Below the pieces are notes generated by a model. That model was not told where the DNA came from and ran no database searches. It saw nothing but the letters and a program-made list of their open reading frames with translations. A DNA stretch of 14,071 bases from Chloroflexi bacterium UBA4733 (lineage in GTDB: Bacteria; Chloroflexota; UBA4733): assembly GCA_002404055.1 (NCBI GenBank), contig DHIZ01000405.1, positions 264-14,334 of the forward strand. The letters are read 5' to 3'. Positions 8,101 through 14,071 of the stretch are shown here, in pieces. The number at the start of each line of letters is the position of its first letter. Position 1 is the first letter of the stretch. The position numbers and the translations under genes are program-made.

Positions 8101-8604
8101 TTGGCAGGTGACGAGTCTTTAGACCTTGGATATGCAAGCAGCTTGCATCAACTCGTCGAAACACTTGAACTGCAATCCGTGGTCCAATTTCGCGGCACAC
8201 TGGACGAGAAAGAACTGCTCGAGTTGTACCAGAACGCAGACGTTTTCGTTTGGCCGAATCATAACCAGAGCTGGGGGCTGGCGGTCTTTGAGGCGATGGC
8301 GTGCGGTACACCGGTGGTGGTGTCCAGGACGGCTGGCGCCTCAGAAATTCTAACCAACCGAGTGAATGCCTTCGTCGTAGATCCGCTCGACCCGCTCGCT
8401 ATTGCCGGTGCGCTGCGCGAACTCGCAGCAGACAACGACCTTCGATCCACCATGGCGAAGATGGGACTCGCACGCGCACGCGAGCTCTCCTGGGCTAGCC
8501 ATGCCGGTGAGATGTTGAATCTTGTCAACGCGCTGCAAAGCCAGCGGAACGATGAGCTAGCCAGTGGGCTTGGGCGCACGCCCATCGGCTCCGGCCGCCC
8601 CTGA
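8101..8604 (+). pseudogene. GT4 glycosyltransferase lacking its N-terminal domain
   Basis: The readable protein is the C-terminal, nucleotide-sugar-binding half of a family GT4 (GT-B fold) glycosyltransferase. It runs from LTLAGDES through VVQFRGTLDEKELLELYQNADVFV (residues 27-50 from the TTG at 8101) to SWGLAVFEAMACGTPVVVS (57-75) and a C-terminal helix. A complete enzyme has about 180-200 more residues upstream, but the frame meets a stop at 8059-8061, only about ten codons before the recognisable part. The acceptor-binding N-terminal domain is therefore missing and activity is unlikely. The first acidic residue of the EX7E motif is Gln56; Glu64 is kept. Coding quality in the surviving part is still good, which suggests recent damage or a deletion. 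A separately active short protein is possible but unlikely. Confidence 0.75.
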
Positions 8605-8725
8605 GGTAGGGCTAACGCCAACGGCTCGCTACGCGACCGCGGCAGCGAGCATCATTGGCCTGATAGCTAGTCCACCTGAATGTCCGCAAGTGAACAGCAG
8701 CCCGGATCGCGGTGAGCGCTGCCCT

Positions 8726-8730
8726 GGGAG
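8726..8730 (+). promoter_or_regulatory. Ribosome-binding site deciding the methyltransferase start
   Basis: GGGAG lies four bases before the ATG at 8735. It is the main reason to prefer that start over the longer frame beginning at 8564, which would overlap the upstream remnant. Confidence 0.5.
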
Positions 8731-8734
8731 TACA

Positions 8735-9520
8735 ATGAGAGAGTTGAGGGCACCGGCGCGCCGTTACGCACAGGGTGCGAGAGTGCGCAACACCCAGATA
8801 CAGGTGCAGAGGCAGGATGAGATGCTGCATAGGCTTGCATCGCGAGTGAAGTCCGTTGTGCTTACCCGCGTGTCGCCACGGGCCTACTGGAACATAATGG
8901 GTCGTCTGAGGCCGGTCGCGGCAGTTACGAGCCGTTGTACCTCACTTGCAGCGTCGATGGATTCGGGCGGTGCGGATGCTGATCTCCTCGACCGACTAGG
9001 TCTCCTAGGGCCCGGCTTCGTCACCATGCAGATCGGAAGTGGTTTAGGGCGCGTCGAGCGAGCTCTGGCGGAGAGGGTGCATTTCTGCTTCGGTGCCGAT
9101 GTATCCCCTTCAATGGTCGCCAAGGCGTCAGTTCTGACCCCCTCGCCAAACGTCCAATTCGTGCTCACGACGGGAAAAGATCTCAGGCTGTGGGGGGACG
9201 CATCATTAGATCTTGTGTATTCGTTCTTTGTTTTCCAACATATCCCGCGTTATCAGATGATGAAATACCTTGAAGAGAGTGTCCGCGTGCTCAAGCCCGG
9301 AGGACGGCTTGCCTTTCAACTTATGATGGATGAGTACGGACGCGCGCCGGAACCTCCGGCGCGCCATCCGTTTGCCCTACGCTATTACCAGCGCAACGTA
9401 GTTCGCCAGAGGCTGGCCGAAAGCGGTTTGGAGGCAGTGACCACTTTTCAGATGGACGGTACTCCAGACGGCCTAGCCCCGCAAGGCGATCTCTTCTGGG
9501 TGGCGCTGCGGCCGGCCTGA
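8735..9520 (+). CDS. Class I SAM-dependent methyltransferase
   Basis: This 261-residue protein has the ordered motifs of a Rossmann-fold methyltransferase (Methyltransf_11-like). These are VTMQIGSGLGRVERAL (96-111) for the SAM loop, GADVSPSMV (120-128) for the ribose-binding acidic residue, DLVYSFFVFQHIP (159-171) for motif post-II, and VLKPGGRLAF (185-194). The frame is open further upstream to 8564, overlapping the truncated glycosyltransferase, but those residues look non-coding. The ATG at 8735 follows a GGGAG ribosome-binding site at 8726-8730. The N-terminal 75 residues are basic and helical and may contact the lipid-linked acceptor or the membrane. The substrate is unknown. Its place directly before two glycosyltransferases suggests methylation of a sugar or a chain end, as O-methyl capping is known in some polysaccharide systems. 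Confidence 0.85.
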   Translation: MRELRAPARRYAQGARVRNTQIQVQRQDEMLHRLASRVKSVVLTRVSPRAYWNIMGRLRPVAAVTSRCTSLAASMDSGGADADLLDRLGLLGPGFVTMQIGSGLGRVERALAERVHFCFGADVSPSMVAKASVLTPSPNVQFVLTTGKDLRLWGDASLDLVYSFFVFQHIPRYQMMKYLEESVRVLKPGGRLAFQLMMDEYGRAPEPPARHPFALRYYQRNVVRQRLAESGLEAVTTFQMDGTPDGLAPQGDLFWVALRPA

Positions 9521-9554
9521 TTAGCTCAGTTGTGTATCTCATGCGAGTACCAGA

Positions 9555-10676
9555 GTGAAGATAGGGATTGACGGCTGGTATCTGCAGGTGCCGCGAGGCA
9601 TCGGCAACACCACCCGCGACCTCCTCCTAGAGCTTTCGGGCGTAGCGGGAGATGACGAGTACCTAGTCTACGTCCCACGGGGTTTCGAGCCTGATCATGC
9701 CTTAAAGCGACTAGAAAATATTGGGTTTCGAGAGTTACCCCGGGTTCCTTATCCCTTATGGGAACAGGCAGTACTCCCTATGGCCGCTTGCCTCGATGGT
9801 CTCGATGTCCTTCATTCCGTCGGCAACACCGCACCCCTACACTCCCCCCGACGTGTGAAGTTAGTGTTAACCCTCCACGATACAATGTTCATGTGGCCTG
9901 GATCGGCACTAGGCGGTAGATCCTCAGGCTATCAAACCCTTGGCAGGTGGTATCGCCGTTATGTGGCCCCACGCGCGGCGCGGCGCGCTGCGCAGATAGT
10001 GACCAATTCAGAGGCTACTCGACGAGACGTTGTCTCGAGGCTGGCGGTTCCCCAAGAAAAGGTGCGCGTCCTGGGGTTTGCTCCGGGCCCTGACTTTCGG
10101 CCTCTACCGCCAACCGAGTACAGGCGGCACCTTCCACAGCGAGCCGCCGGTGCAGGCCCATTCCTGTTGGGTTTCGCTGCGAAAGACCCTCGCAAGAACA
10201 CAAGCCGTTTAGTCACCGCGTTTATGCGGCTTGCGGAGACGCAACCCGGGCTTGATCTGGTGCTCGTTGGTGACGGGCACGACCTGAGCAGCCAACGTAA
10301 CTTGTCTGCAGAGGCGCGGGCCCGGATCGTTGTGCTTGGGTTCGTGCGCCGTGAGCAGTTGATCGCCCTCTACAACTCGGCCTTGCTGCTCGCGTACCCA
10401 AGTCTTTACGAGGGATTCGGTCTGCCCGTCCTTGAAGCCATGGCGTGCGGAACGCCAGTCGTGACGTCGCGGCGTGGGGCACTGACCGAGGTAGCCGGGG
10501 ACGCCGCGATCTTTGTTGACCCCGAGAGCACAGATCAAATTGCAGAAGCCATATCGCTGCTCGTGAACGACGATTCGTTACGGGCTAGGCAGAGGTCGCG
10601 AGGATTGGCACGCGCGGCGCAGTTCTCTTGGGTCGCGACAGCCGAAGAGCTGGTTAGTCTCTATCGCAGACTGTGA
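9555..10676 (+). CDS. GT4 family glycosyltransferase
   Basis: This is a complete 373-residue GT-B enzyme. The N-terminal domain starts with IGIDGWYLQVPRGIGNTTRDL (3-23), whose GIG loop is typical of GT4 mannosyl/rhamnosyl-type transferases, and includes LTLHDT (105-110) and TNSEATRRDVV (150-160). The C-terminal donor-binding domain has GFAAKDPRKN (206-215), DLVLVGDG (234-241), and YEGFGLPVLEAMACGTPVV (285-303) with the EX7E glutamates E286 and E294, followed by LTEVAGDAA. It would transfer a sugar from a nucleotide donor to the lipid-linked growing repeat unit on the cytoplasmic face. The donor and linkage cannot be told. It starts at GTG 9555, 34 bp after the methyltransferase, and its stop overlaps the start of the next glycosyltransferase (GTGA), so these genes probably form one transcript. 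Confidence 0.9.
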   Translation: MKIGIDGWYLQVPRGIGNTTRDLLLELSGVAGDDEYLVYVPRGFEPDHALKRLENIGFRELPRVPYPLWEQAVLPMAACLDGLDVLHSVGNTAPLHSPRRVKLVLTLHDTMFMWPGSALGGRSSGYQTLGRWYRRYVAPRAARRAAQIVTNSEATRRDVVSRLAVPQEKVRVLGFAPGPDFRPLPPTEYRRHLPQRAAGAGPFLLGFAAKDPRKNTSRLVTAFMRLAETQPGLDLVLVGDGHDLSSQRNLSAEARARIVVLGFVRREQLIALYNSALLLAYPSLYEGFGLPVLEAMACGTPVVTSRRGALTEVAGDAAIFVDPESTDQIAEAISLLVNDDSLRARQRSRGLARAAQFSWVATAEELVSLYRRL

Positions 10677-11806
10677 ATGCGCTAGTACTCTGTAATCGGC
10701 CGCCCGATCCCCTTGGCACCGGCGATGCCAAGATTGCAGCACACGCTATTCGCGTCCTGATTGAGGGTGGTTATGGCGTCGCCGTTATCCGCCGCAGCGA
10801 GGTAAGACCGACCACGGGATTGATGCATCGCCTGGCGTCAATCGCAGCCGGCGGGCCATTGCAGATGGCAATCACATACTCCACCGCCTTTCATCAAGCC
10901 ATCGAGACCGCCACCGCGAGCCAGACTCCCGATGTGATTGTGGCGATTCATGCGCGCACAGCACAGTATGTTCCGCACCATCTGCGTGCTCGGGCCTTCG
11001 CGGTCATTATCGATGCGTACGGACGTAACTATGCGAGTTACGGCGCCGCCGTCCATTTCCCCGAGTCGATTCTTTACCGGGCCGAGCGGCGCCGAATGGC
11101 ACGCTACGAGGCGATGTTGGCCAGGGAGTTCGGAGCCGTTGGCCTTGTCGCGCCCATCGACAAACGCCTTTTGGCTAGGGAGGCGCCATGGCGCCCGAAG
11201 GCCGTTGTCCATCTGCCGTACGCGGTGGACCTAGCCTATTTCCAACCGCGTCGGATAGTACGAACAGGGCACACGAGATTCCTTTTTACTGGCCGTCTGA
11301 ATTATCTGCCCAATGAAGACGCTGCCATTCAGTTGATGTCCGCCGTGTGGCCGCTGCTGCGCTCCACAGTCCCCGGCGCCCAGCTCACCATTGCCGGTGC
11401 CGGCCCATCCAAGGCCCTGTTTCGCTTGGCCCGTGAGCAAGGTGTTGAGATCAAGGCAGACCCGCCCGACCTGCGCGACCTCATGGCGTCCTCCCGCGCC
11501 ATGATTGTGCCGATGCGCATCGGCGGCGGTGTCCAGACGAAAGTACTCGAAGCCATGGCCACCCAACTTCCTGTTATCTGCACGAGTTTCGCGAACTCAG
11601 GCCTGGAGGCGCAGCACGGGGAGCATCTGCTTCTGGCCGATGATCCGCCTTCGATCGTCAGGCAGGCTCAGTGGGTCATTCGGCGGCCTGCAGACGCGCA
11701 GGCTATGGCTACGCGCGCCCGCTCATGGGTGGAGGCACACCACTCCCACTCGAATTTCGCCGAACCCTTCATATCTGCCTGCAATCGACTGGCGACGACG
11801 CACTAG
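10673..11806 (+). CDS. GT4-like glycosyltransferase (second in operon)
   Basis: This 377-residue GT-B protein starts with GTG overlapping the previous stop by four bases, which indicates translational coupling. Its C-terminal half is clear: FLFTGRLNYLPNEDAA (203-218), LTIAGAGPS (238-246), and VPMRIGGGVQTKVLEAMA (279-296). The last is the pattern of the subgroup in which the first acidic residue of EX7E is replaced by a glycine-rich loop and Glu293 remains. The N-terminal half contains NRPPDPLGTGDAKI (8-21), where other members grip the acceptor, and DAYGRNYASYG (114-124). The subgroup occurs in exopolysaccharide and capsule loci and acts on the lipid-linked intermediate in the cytoplasm. It is distinct from the upstream glycosyltransferase, so a different linkage is expected. 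The sugar is not predictable from sequence. Confidence 0.87.
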   Translation: MNALVLCNRPPDPLGTGDAKIAAHAIRVLIEGGYGVAVIRRSEVRPTTGLMHRLASIAAGGPLQMAITYSTAFHQAIETATASQTPDVIVAIHARTAQYVPHHLRARAFAVIIDAYGRNYASYGAAVHFPESILYRAERRRMARYEAMLAREFGAVGLVAPIDKRLLAREAPWRPKAVVHLPYAVDLAYFQPRRIVRTGHTRFLFTGRLNYLPNEDAAIQLMSAVWPLLRSTVPGAQLTIAGAGPSKALFRLAREQGVEIKADPPDLRDLMASSRAMIVPMRIGGGVQTKVLEAMATQLPVICTSFANSGLEAQHGEHLLLADDPPSIVRQAQWVIRRPADAQAMATRARSWVEAHHSHSNFAEPFISACNRLATTH

Positions 11807-11973
11807 AGAGGGCGTTAACTCCCACTAGAGCTAAGCCGGCAGCAGATCCGACCGACATTCGCGAGATCACGAGTCGGCGCCTCCGCGAGCCCATGACGAG
11901 GAGCTAGAGCAAGGCCAACACAGGGCGCTAAACTACTGGGGGCAGGCGGGCAGAGTACTGTGTCGGGAGGGAC

Positions 11974-13359
11974 GTGATCGGTCAGGCACCTCCGCGCGAG
12001 GCATTGGCACACCGGCCGACTGCTTCTCTTAGGCTCGGCGAGCGCAACGCCCTACTGGCAGTAGGCGACGGAGTGTGCGGCATCGCCGGTAGTCTCGTTG
12101 CCGAGATGAGTTGGGCGGGGTTGGGGCGACGCACCATAAGCGTAAACTTGGTGGTTGGTGTTTTCTTCGGGATCGGATGGGTCATAGCTCTCCTATTGGT
12201 ACACGGATACGCCGCGCTGGCACCGCGTAGCCGAATGTACAGCGCGGTGTCAACGAGCAAAGCCGCCGTACCAGTTGCCGCCCTCGCACTGGTTGCCTTT
12301 TTTGTCCAGCCATACGCGATCAATCGTCCGTCGCTGCTGCTGTCGGTCGCCGTGGGAGGCGCCTTGATAGTTATTTTTCGCGTGACGGTCGCGCGTCTGT
12401 TGTTGCGCGACGCCTTCGCGACACCTACCATACTTATCACGGAAGCGGACATTGACCAAGAGGTTCGGCAGGCACTCGAGGCCGCCAGGTTTGAGTACCG
12501 CATAATTGAGTGGGTACCGGTTCGCGTAGCCGGCGAGCACCTTAACGGCTTCGCGAACCGCCTCATTAGCGCTGTTGAGCGCCACCGACCGCCTGAGATG
12601 CTGGTTGGAACGCTAACTGGTCCTCCGCTTGAGGCCGTGGCGGAGTGCTCGATCGCGACCGGTACGAGTGTCCGTTCGCTTTCGACGTTGCTCGAACAAT
12701 ACCTCGCACGCGTGCCTTTAGACCAGGTCAGCCCGAGTTGGATACTGGGCCTGCCGAGCGGCCGGCTAATGGACCGCCCAGCGCTTCTTCTTCGACGCGT
12801 TCTCGATGTAAGCCTAGCGGCCCTAATCTCATTGCCTCTATTTGTCATAACGCCGCTGATCGCCGTCATCGTGAGACTGGACTCGCCGGGTCCGCTGTAC
12901 TTCCGCCAGACCCGGGTCGGTCAGTTCGGAGACGAGTTCACGATCTTTAAGTTCAGAACGATGCGCCTCGATGCCGAACAAGCAGGCCCGCAATGGACGA
13001 GTGCGGCTGACGCTCGACTCACTCGTGCGGGCCGCGTGCTGCGCCCGATGAGGATCGACGAATGGCCGCAGATTATGAATATCTGGCGCGGAGAAATGAG
13101 CTTTATCGGTCCGCGGCCTGAGCGCCCGGAGTTCGTCCGGATTCTGGAGCAGGAACTGCCCCACTACCGCGCTCGCTTACTCGTCAAGCCAGGCCTTACG
13201 GGTTGGGCGCAGGTGAACGCGGGGTACGCATCGTCAATGTCCGACAGTGCCCGGAAGCTTGAATACGATCTCTACTACGTCAAGTACCGCGGCTTGCGGC
13301 TGGATATGCAGGTGCTCATGCTTACTGTATTTGTCGTTCTCGGCCGGCGTGGGCGATAG
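11974..13359 (+). CDS. Polyprenyl-phosphate sugar-1-phosphate transferase (initiating, WbaP/WcaJ type)
   Basis: This 461-residue bitopic enzyme begins repeat-unit synthesis by moving a hexose-1-phosphate or similar group from a UDP-sugar to undecaprenyl phosphate. Several hydrophobic helices occupy about residues 26-147, then comes a soluble Rossmann-like region (150-240) with a weak nucleotide-binding motif. The conserved C-terminal catalytic domain follows: a membrane-embedding helix (273-302), DSPGPLYFRQTRVG (303-316), FKFRTM (325-330), RIDEWPQIMNI with the Asp-Glu dyad D362/E363 (360-370), SFIGPRPERPEF (376-387), KPGLTGWAQVN (405-415) and YDLYYVKY (431-438). The start is GTG 11974. GGGAGG at 11965-11970 is close upstream (3 bp spacing, shorter than ideal). 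A 167-bp gap separates it from the glycosyltransferase pair, so it may have its own promoter. Confidence 0.92.
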   Translation: MIGQAPPREALAHRPTASLRLGERNALLAVGDGVCGIAGSLVAEMSWAGLGRRTISVNLVVGVFFGIGWVIALLLVHGYAALAPRSRMYSAVSTSKAAVPVAALALVAFFVQPYAINRPSLLLSVAVGGALIVIFRVTVARLLLRDAFATPTILITEADIDQEVRQALEAARFEYRIIEWVPVRVAGEHLNGFANRLISAVERHRPPEMLVGTLTGPPLEAVAECSIATGTSVRSLSTLLEQYLARVPLDQVSPSWILGLPSGRLMDRPALLLRRVLDVSLAALISLPLFVITPLIAVIVRLDSPGPLYFRQTRVGQFGDEFTIFKFRTMRLDAEQAGPQWTSAADARLTRAGRVLRPMRIDEWPQIMNIWRGEMSFIGPRPERPEFVRILEQELPHYRARLLVKPGLTGWAQVNAGYASSMSDSARKLEYDLYYVKYRGLRLDMQVLMLTVFVVLGRRGR

Positions 13360-13373
13360 CTCCAGACATCCGA

Positions 13374-13823
13374 CTATCGACGCTTGACCTGGGTTTCAAG
13401 TTGTTTCAAAGCTCGAAGCTGTCCCTCGCTCATCGCCGTTACAGGGTGCCGGGAGCTAACCAACCGGTAGGCCTCAGCCAGCGACCATCGCATTCTCAGG
13501 AGCACTGCGCACGCAACCATGGGAGCCCTCTGCACACCCTCTCGGCAGTGAACGAAGACCACTCGGCCGTGCTCCACCATGTGGGCGACCTCGCTGCTCA
13601 CGAGAGCAAGGTCCTCTACGGCGGGGACTGCGAACTCAGTCAGCGGTCGATTCGTCCGTGTCACGGCCTCCGGCCACGCAACGGCCTCCGATCCGTTCTC
13701 TAGAACTCGCAGGTCGACAGCATGGGTCACGCCTGCCCGCGTCAACGCACGAACACGGCGTCTCGTCGGCGCCGCCCCGATATACAACCCAGGGACGATC
13801 TCGGCTACGTCAGGACGGCCCAC
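13374..13823 (-). CDS. Dual-specificity-type protein phosphatase
   Basis: This 149-residue protein matches the cysteine-dependent dual-specificity phosphatase fold. The opening VAEIVPGLYIGAAPT (6-20) and DLRVLENG are typical, and the active-site loop VHCREGVQRAP (91-101) gives the CX5R signature with Cys93 and Arg99. At the general-acid position, about 30 residues before the cysteine, EFAVP (63-67) has Glu63 where most members have Asp in a DFxVP-like motif; this alignment is by eye. Small phosphatases of this type dephosphorylate tyrosine or phosphoinositide-like substrates. In polysaccharide loci they may control tyrosine-autokinase export proteins, but no such kinase lies in the window. 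It converges on the sugar transferase (14 bp between stops) and follows the exported protein gene by 12 bp on the same strand, so those two probably share a transcript. Confidence 0.82.
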   Translation of the reverse strand: MGRPDVAEIVPGLYIGAAPTRRRVRALTRAGVTHAVDLRVLENGSEAVAWPEAVTRTNRPLTEFAVPAVEDLALVSSEVAHMVEHGRVVFVHCREGVQRAPMVACAVLLRMRWSLAEAYRLVSSRHPVTAMSEGQLRALKQLETQVKRR

Positions 13824-13835
13824 CGCCCCCCACCG

Positions 13836-14071
13836 TCAACTGGTGGCGCGGGTCTGCCTGAGTGTTATTGCTCCGCCAAGCACACACAGCAGCGCAAGCG
13901 CCGCAAGTAGGCCCAGCCACGGCGGGGAGATCGGCGGAGAGGTGCTGGTATTCGGCAGCGTGGCGGCGGCACATGGCACGTTGATCGTGGTCTGCGTACT
14001 CGCAGGGGGACTCGAGGCCGTGATGGTGGCGGTTCCGCATCCGCTACCGGCGGTGAACAAGGCAGCTACGC
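13836..14071 (-). CDS. C-terminus of an exported protein with LPNTS-type anchor, cut by the window edge
   Basis: The frame is open from the right edge to a TGA at 13836-13838, giving 77 visible residues. The first part is Thr/Ser-rich with two cysteines (GCGTATITA ... INVPCAAATLPNTS), as in the stalk of a secreted or cell-wall protein. LPNTS is followed by STSPPISPP, a hydrophobic helix (WLGLLAALALLCVLGGAITL) and a short basic tail (RQTRATS). That layout is the sorting-signal arrangement of sortase substrates, with Ser in place of the usual Gly. It may alternatively be a simple membrane anchor. The N-terminus, signal peptide and main domains lie beyond the window. A TTG at 14060 would give a very short protein with no signal peptide, so I treat this as partial. 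Confidence 0.65.
   Translation of the reverse strand, partial: VAALFTAGSGCGTATITASSPPASTQTTINVPCAAATLPNTSTSPPISPPWLGLLAALALLCVLGGAITLRQTRATS

Noticed and set aside
7511..8311. Minus-strand frame of 266 codons whose stop overlaps the polymerase start (ATGA)
   Set aside because: The protein is Arg/Ser/Pro-rich with no motifs, and its first 70 codons are antisense to the convincing GT4 remnant; the four-base overlap can arise by chance in high-GC DNA.
11807..11973. Possible promoter or small gene before the sugar-phosphate transferase
   Set aside because: No convincing -35/-10 pair, hairpin or coding frame with its own motifs was seen in these 167 bp.
1..14071. CRISPR arrays, tRNA or rRNA genes, riboswitches, phage att sites
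   Set aside because: No regularly spaced direct repeats, no tRNA-like cloverleaf with a recognisable T-loop, and no rRNA sequence were noticed on reading both strands.

Overview
The window is high-GC DNA with frequent GTG and TTG starts. It also ends in a Gram-positive-style, LPxT-like C-terminal anchor. Together these suggest an actinobacterium (Actinomycetota). I cannot place it more precisely from the sequence; an acidimicrobiia-like or mycobacterium-like lineage is only an impression. Most of the window is an accessory surface-polysaccharide (capsule, exopolysaccharide or O-antigen-like) biosynthesis locus, interrupted and edged by decayed insertion sequences.

Left edge (1-1035): the C-terminal end of an iron-sulfur oxidoreductase of the FAD-linked oxidase/GlpC type, then a 215-residue protein of unknown function with a Cys/His-rich, zinc-finger-like N-terminus. 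Both look like ordinary chromosomal genes. Next comes an IS5-family insertion (1089-2085) with near-perfect 24-bp terminal inverted repeats and TA flanks. Its transposase is broken by three frame changes. About 550 bp without a convincing gene follows.

Centre (2701-9520): a Wzx-like polytopic flippase; a decayed IS30-family transposase remnant (about 4570-4860, minus strand) that fills the gap after the flippase; an FkbM-family methyltransferase; on the opposite strand, a Wzy/O-antigen-ligase-like polymerase; a GT4 glycosyltransferase that has lost its N-terminal domain; and a class I SAM-dependent methyltransferase.

Right (9555-13359): two translationally coupled GT4 glycosyltransferases (GTGA overlap), then a polyprenyl-phosphate sugar-1-phosphate transferase of the WbaP/WcaJ type that would start repeat-unit assembly on undecaprenyl phosphate. 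The inferred pathway runs as follows. The sugar-phosphate transferase loads the first sugar, the GT4 enzymes extend the chain, and the FkbM and class I methyltransferases may decorate it. The Wzx-like protein flips the lipid-linked unit and the Wzy-like protein polymerises it.

Right edge (13374-14071), minus strand: a small dual-specificity-type protein phosphatase, preceded by the C-terminus of an exported protein with an LPNTS motif, a membrane helix and a basic tail. No tRNA, rRNA or CRISPR array was seen. No wholly new system is evident. The most unusual items are the IS remnants inside the locus, the decapitated glycosyltransferase, and the phosphatase/LPNTS pair.
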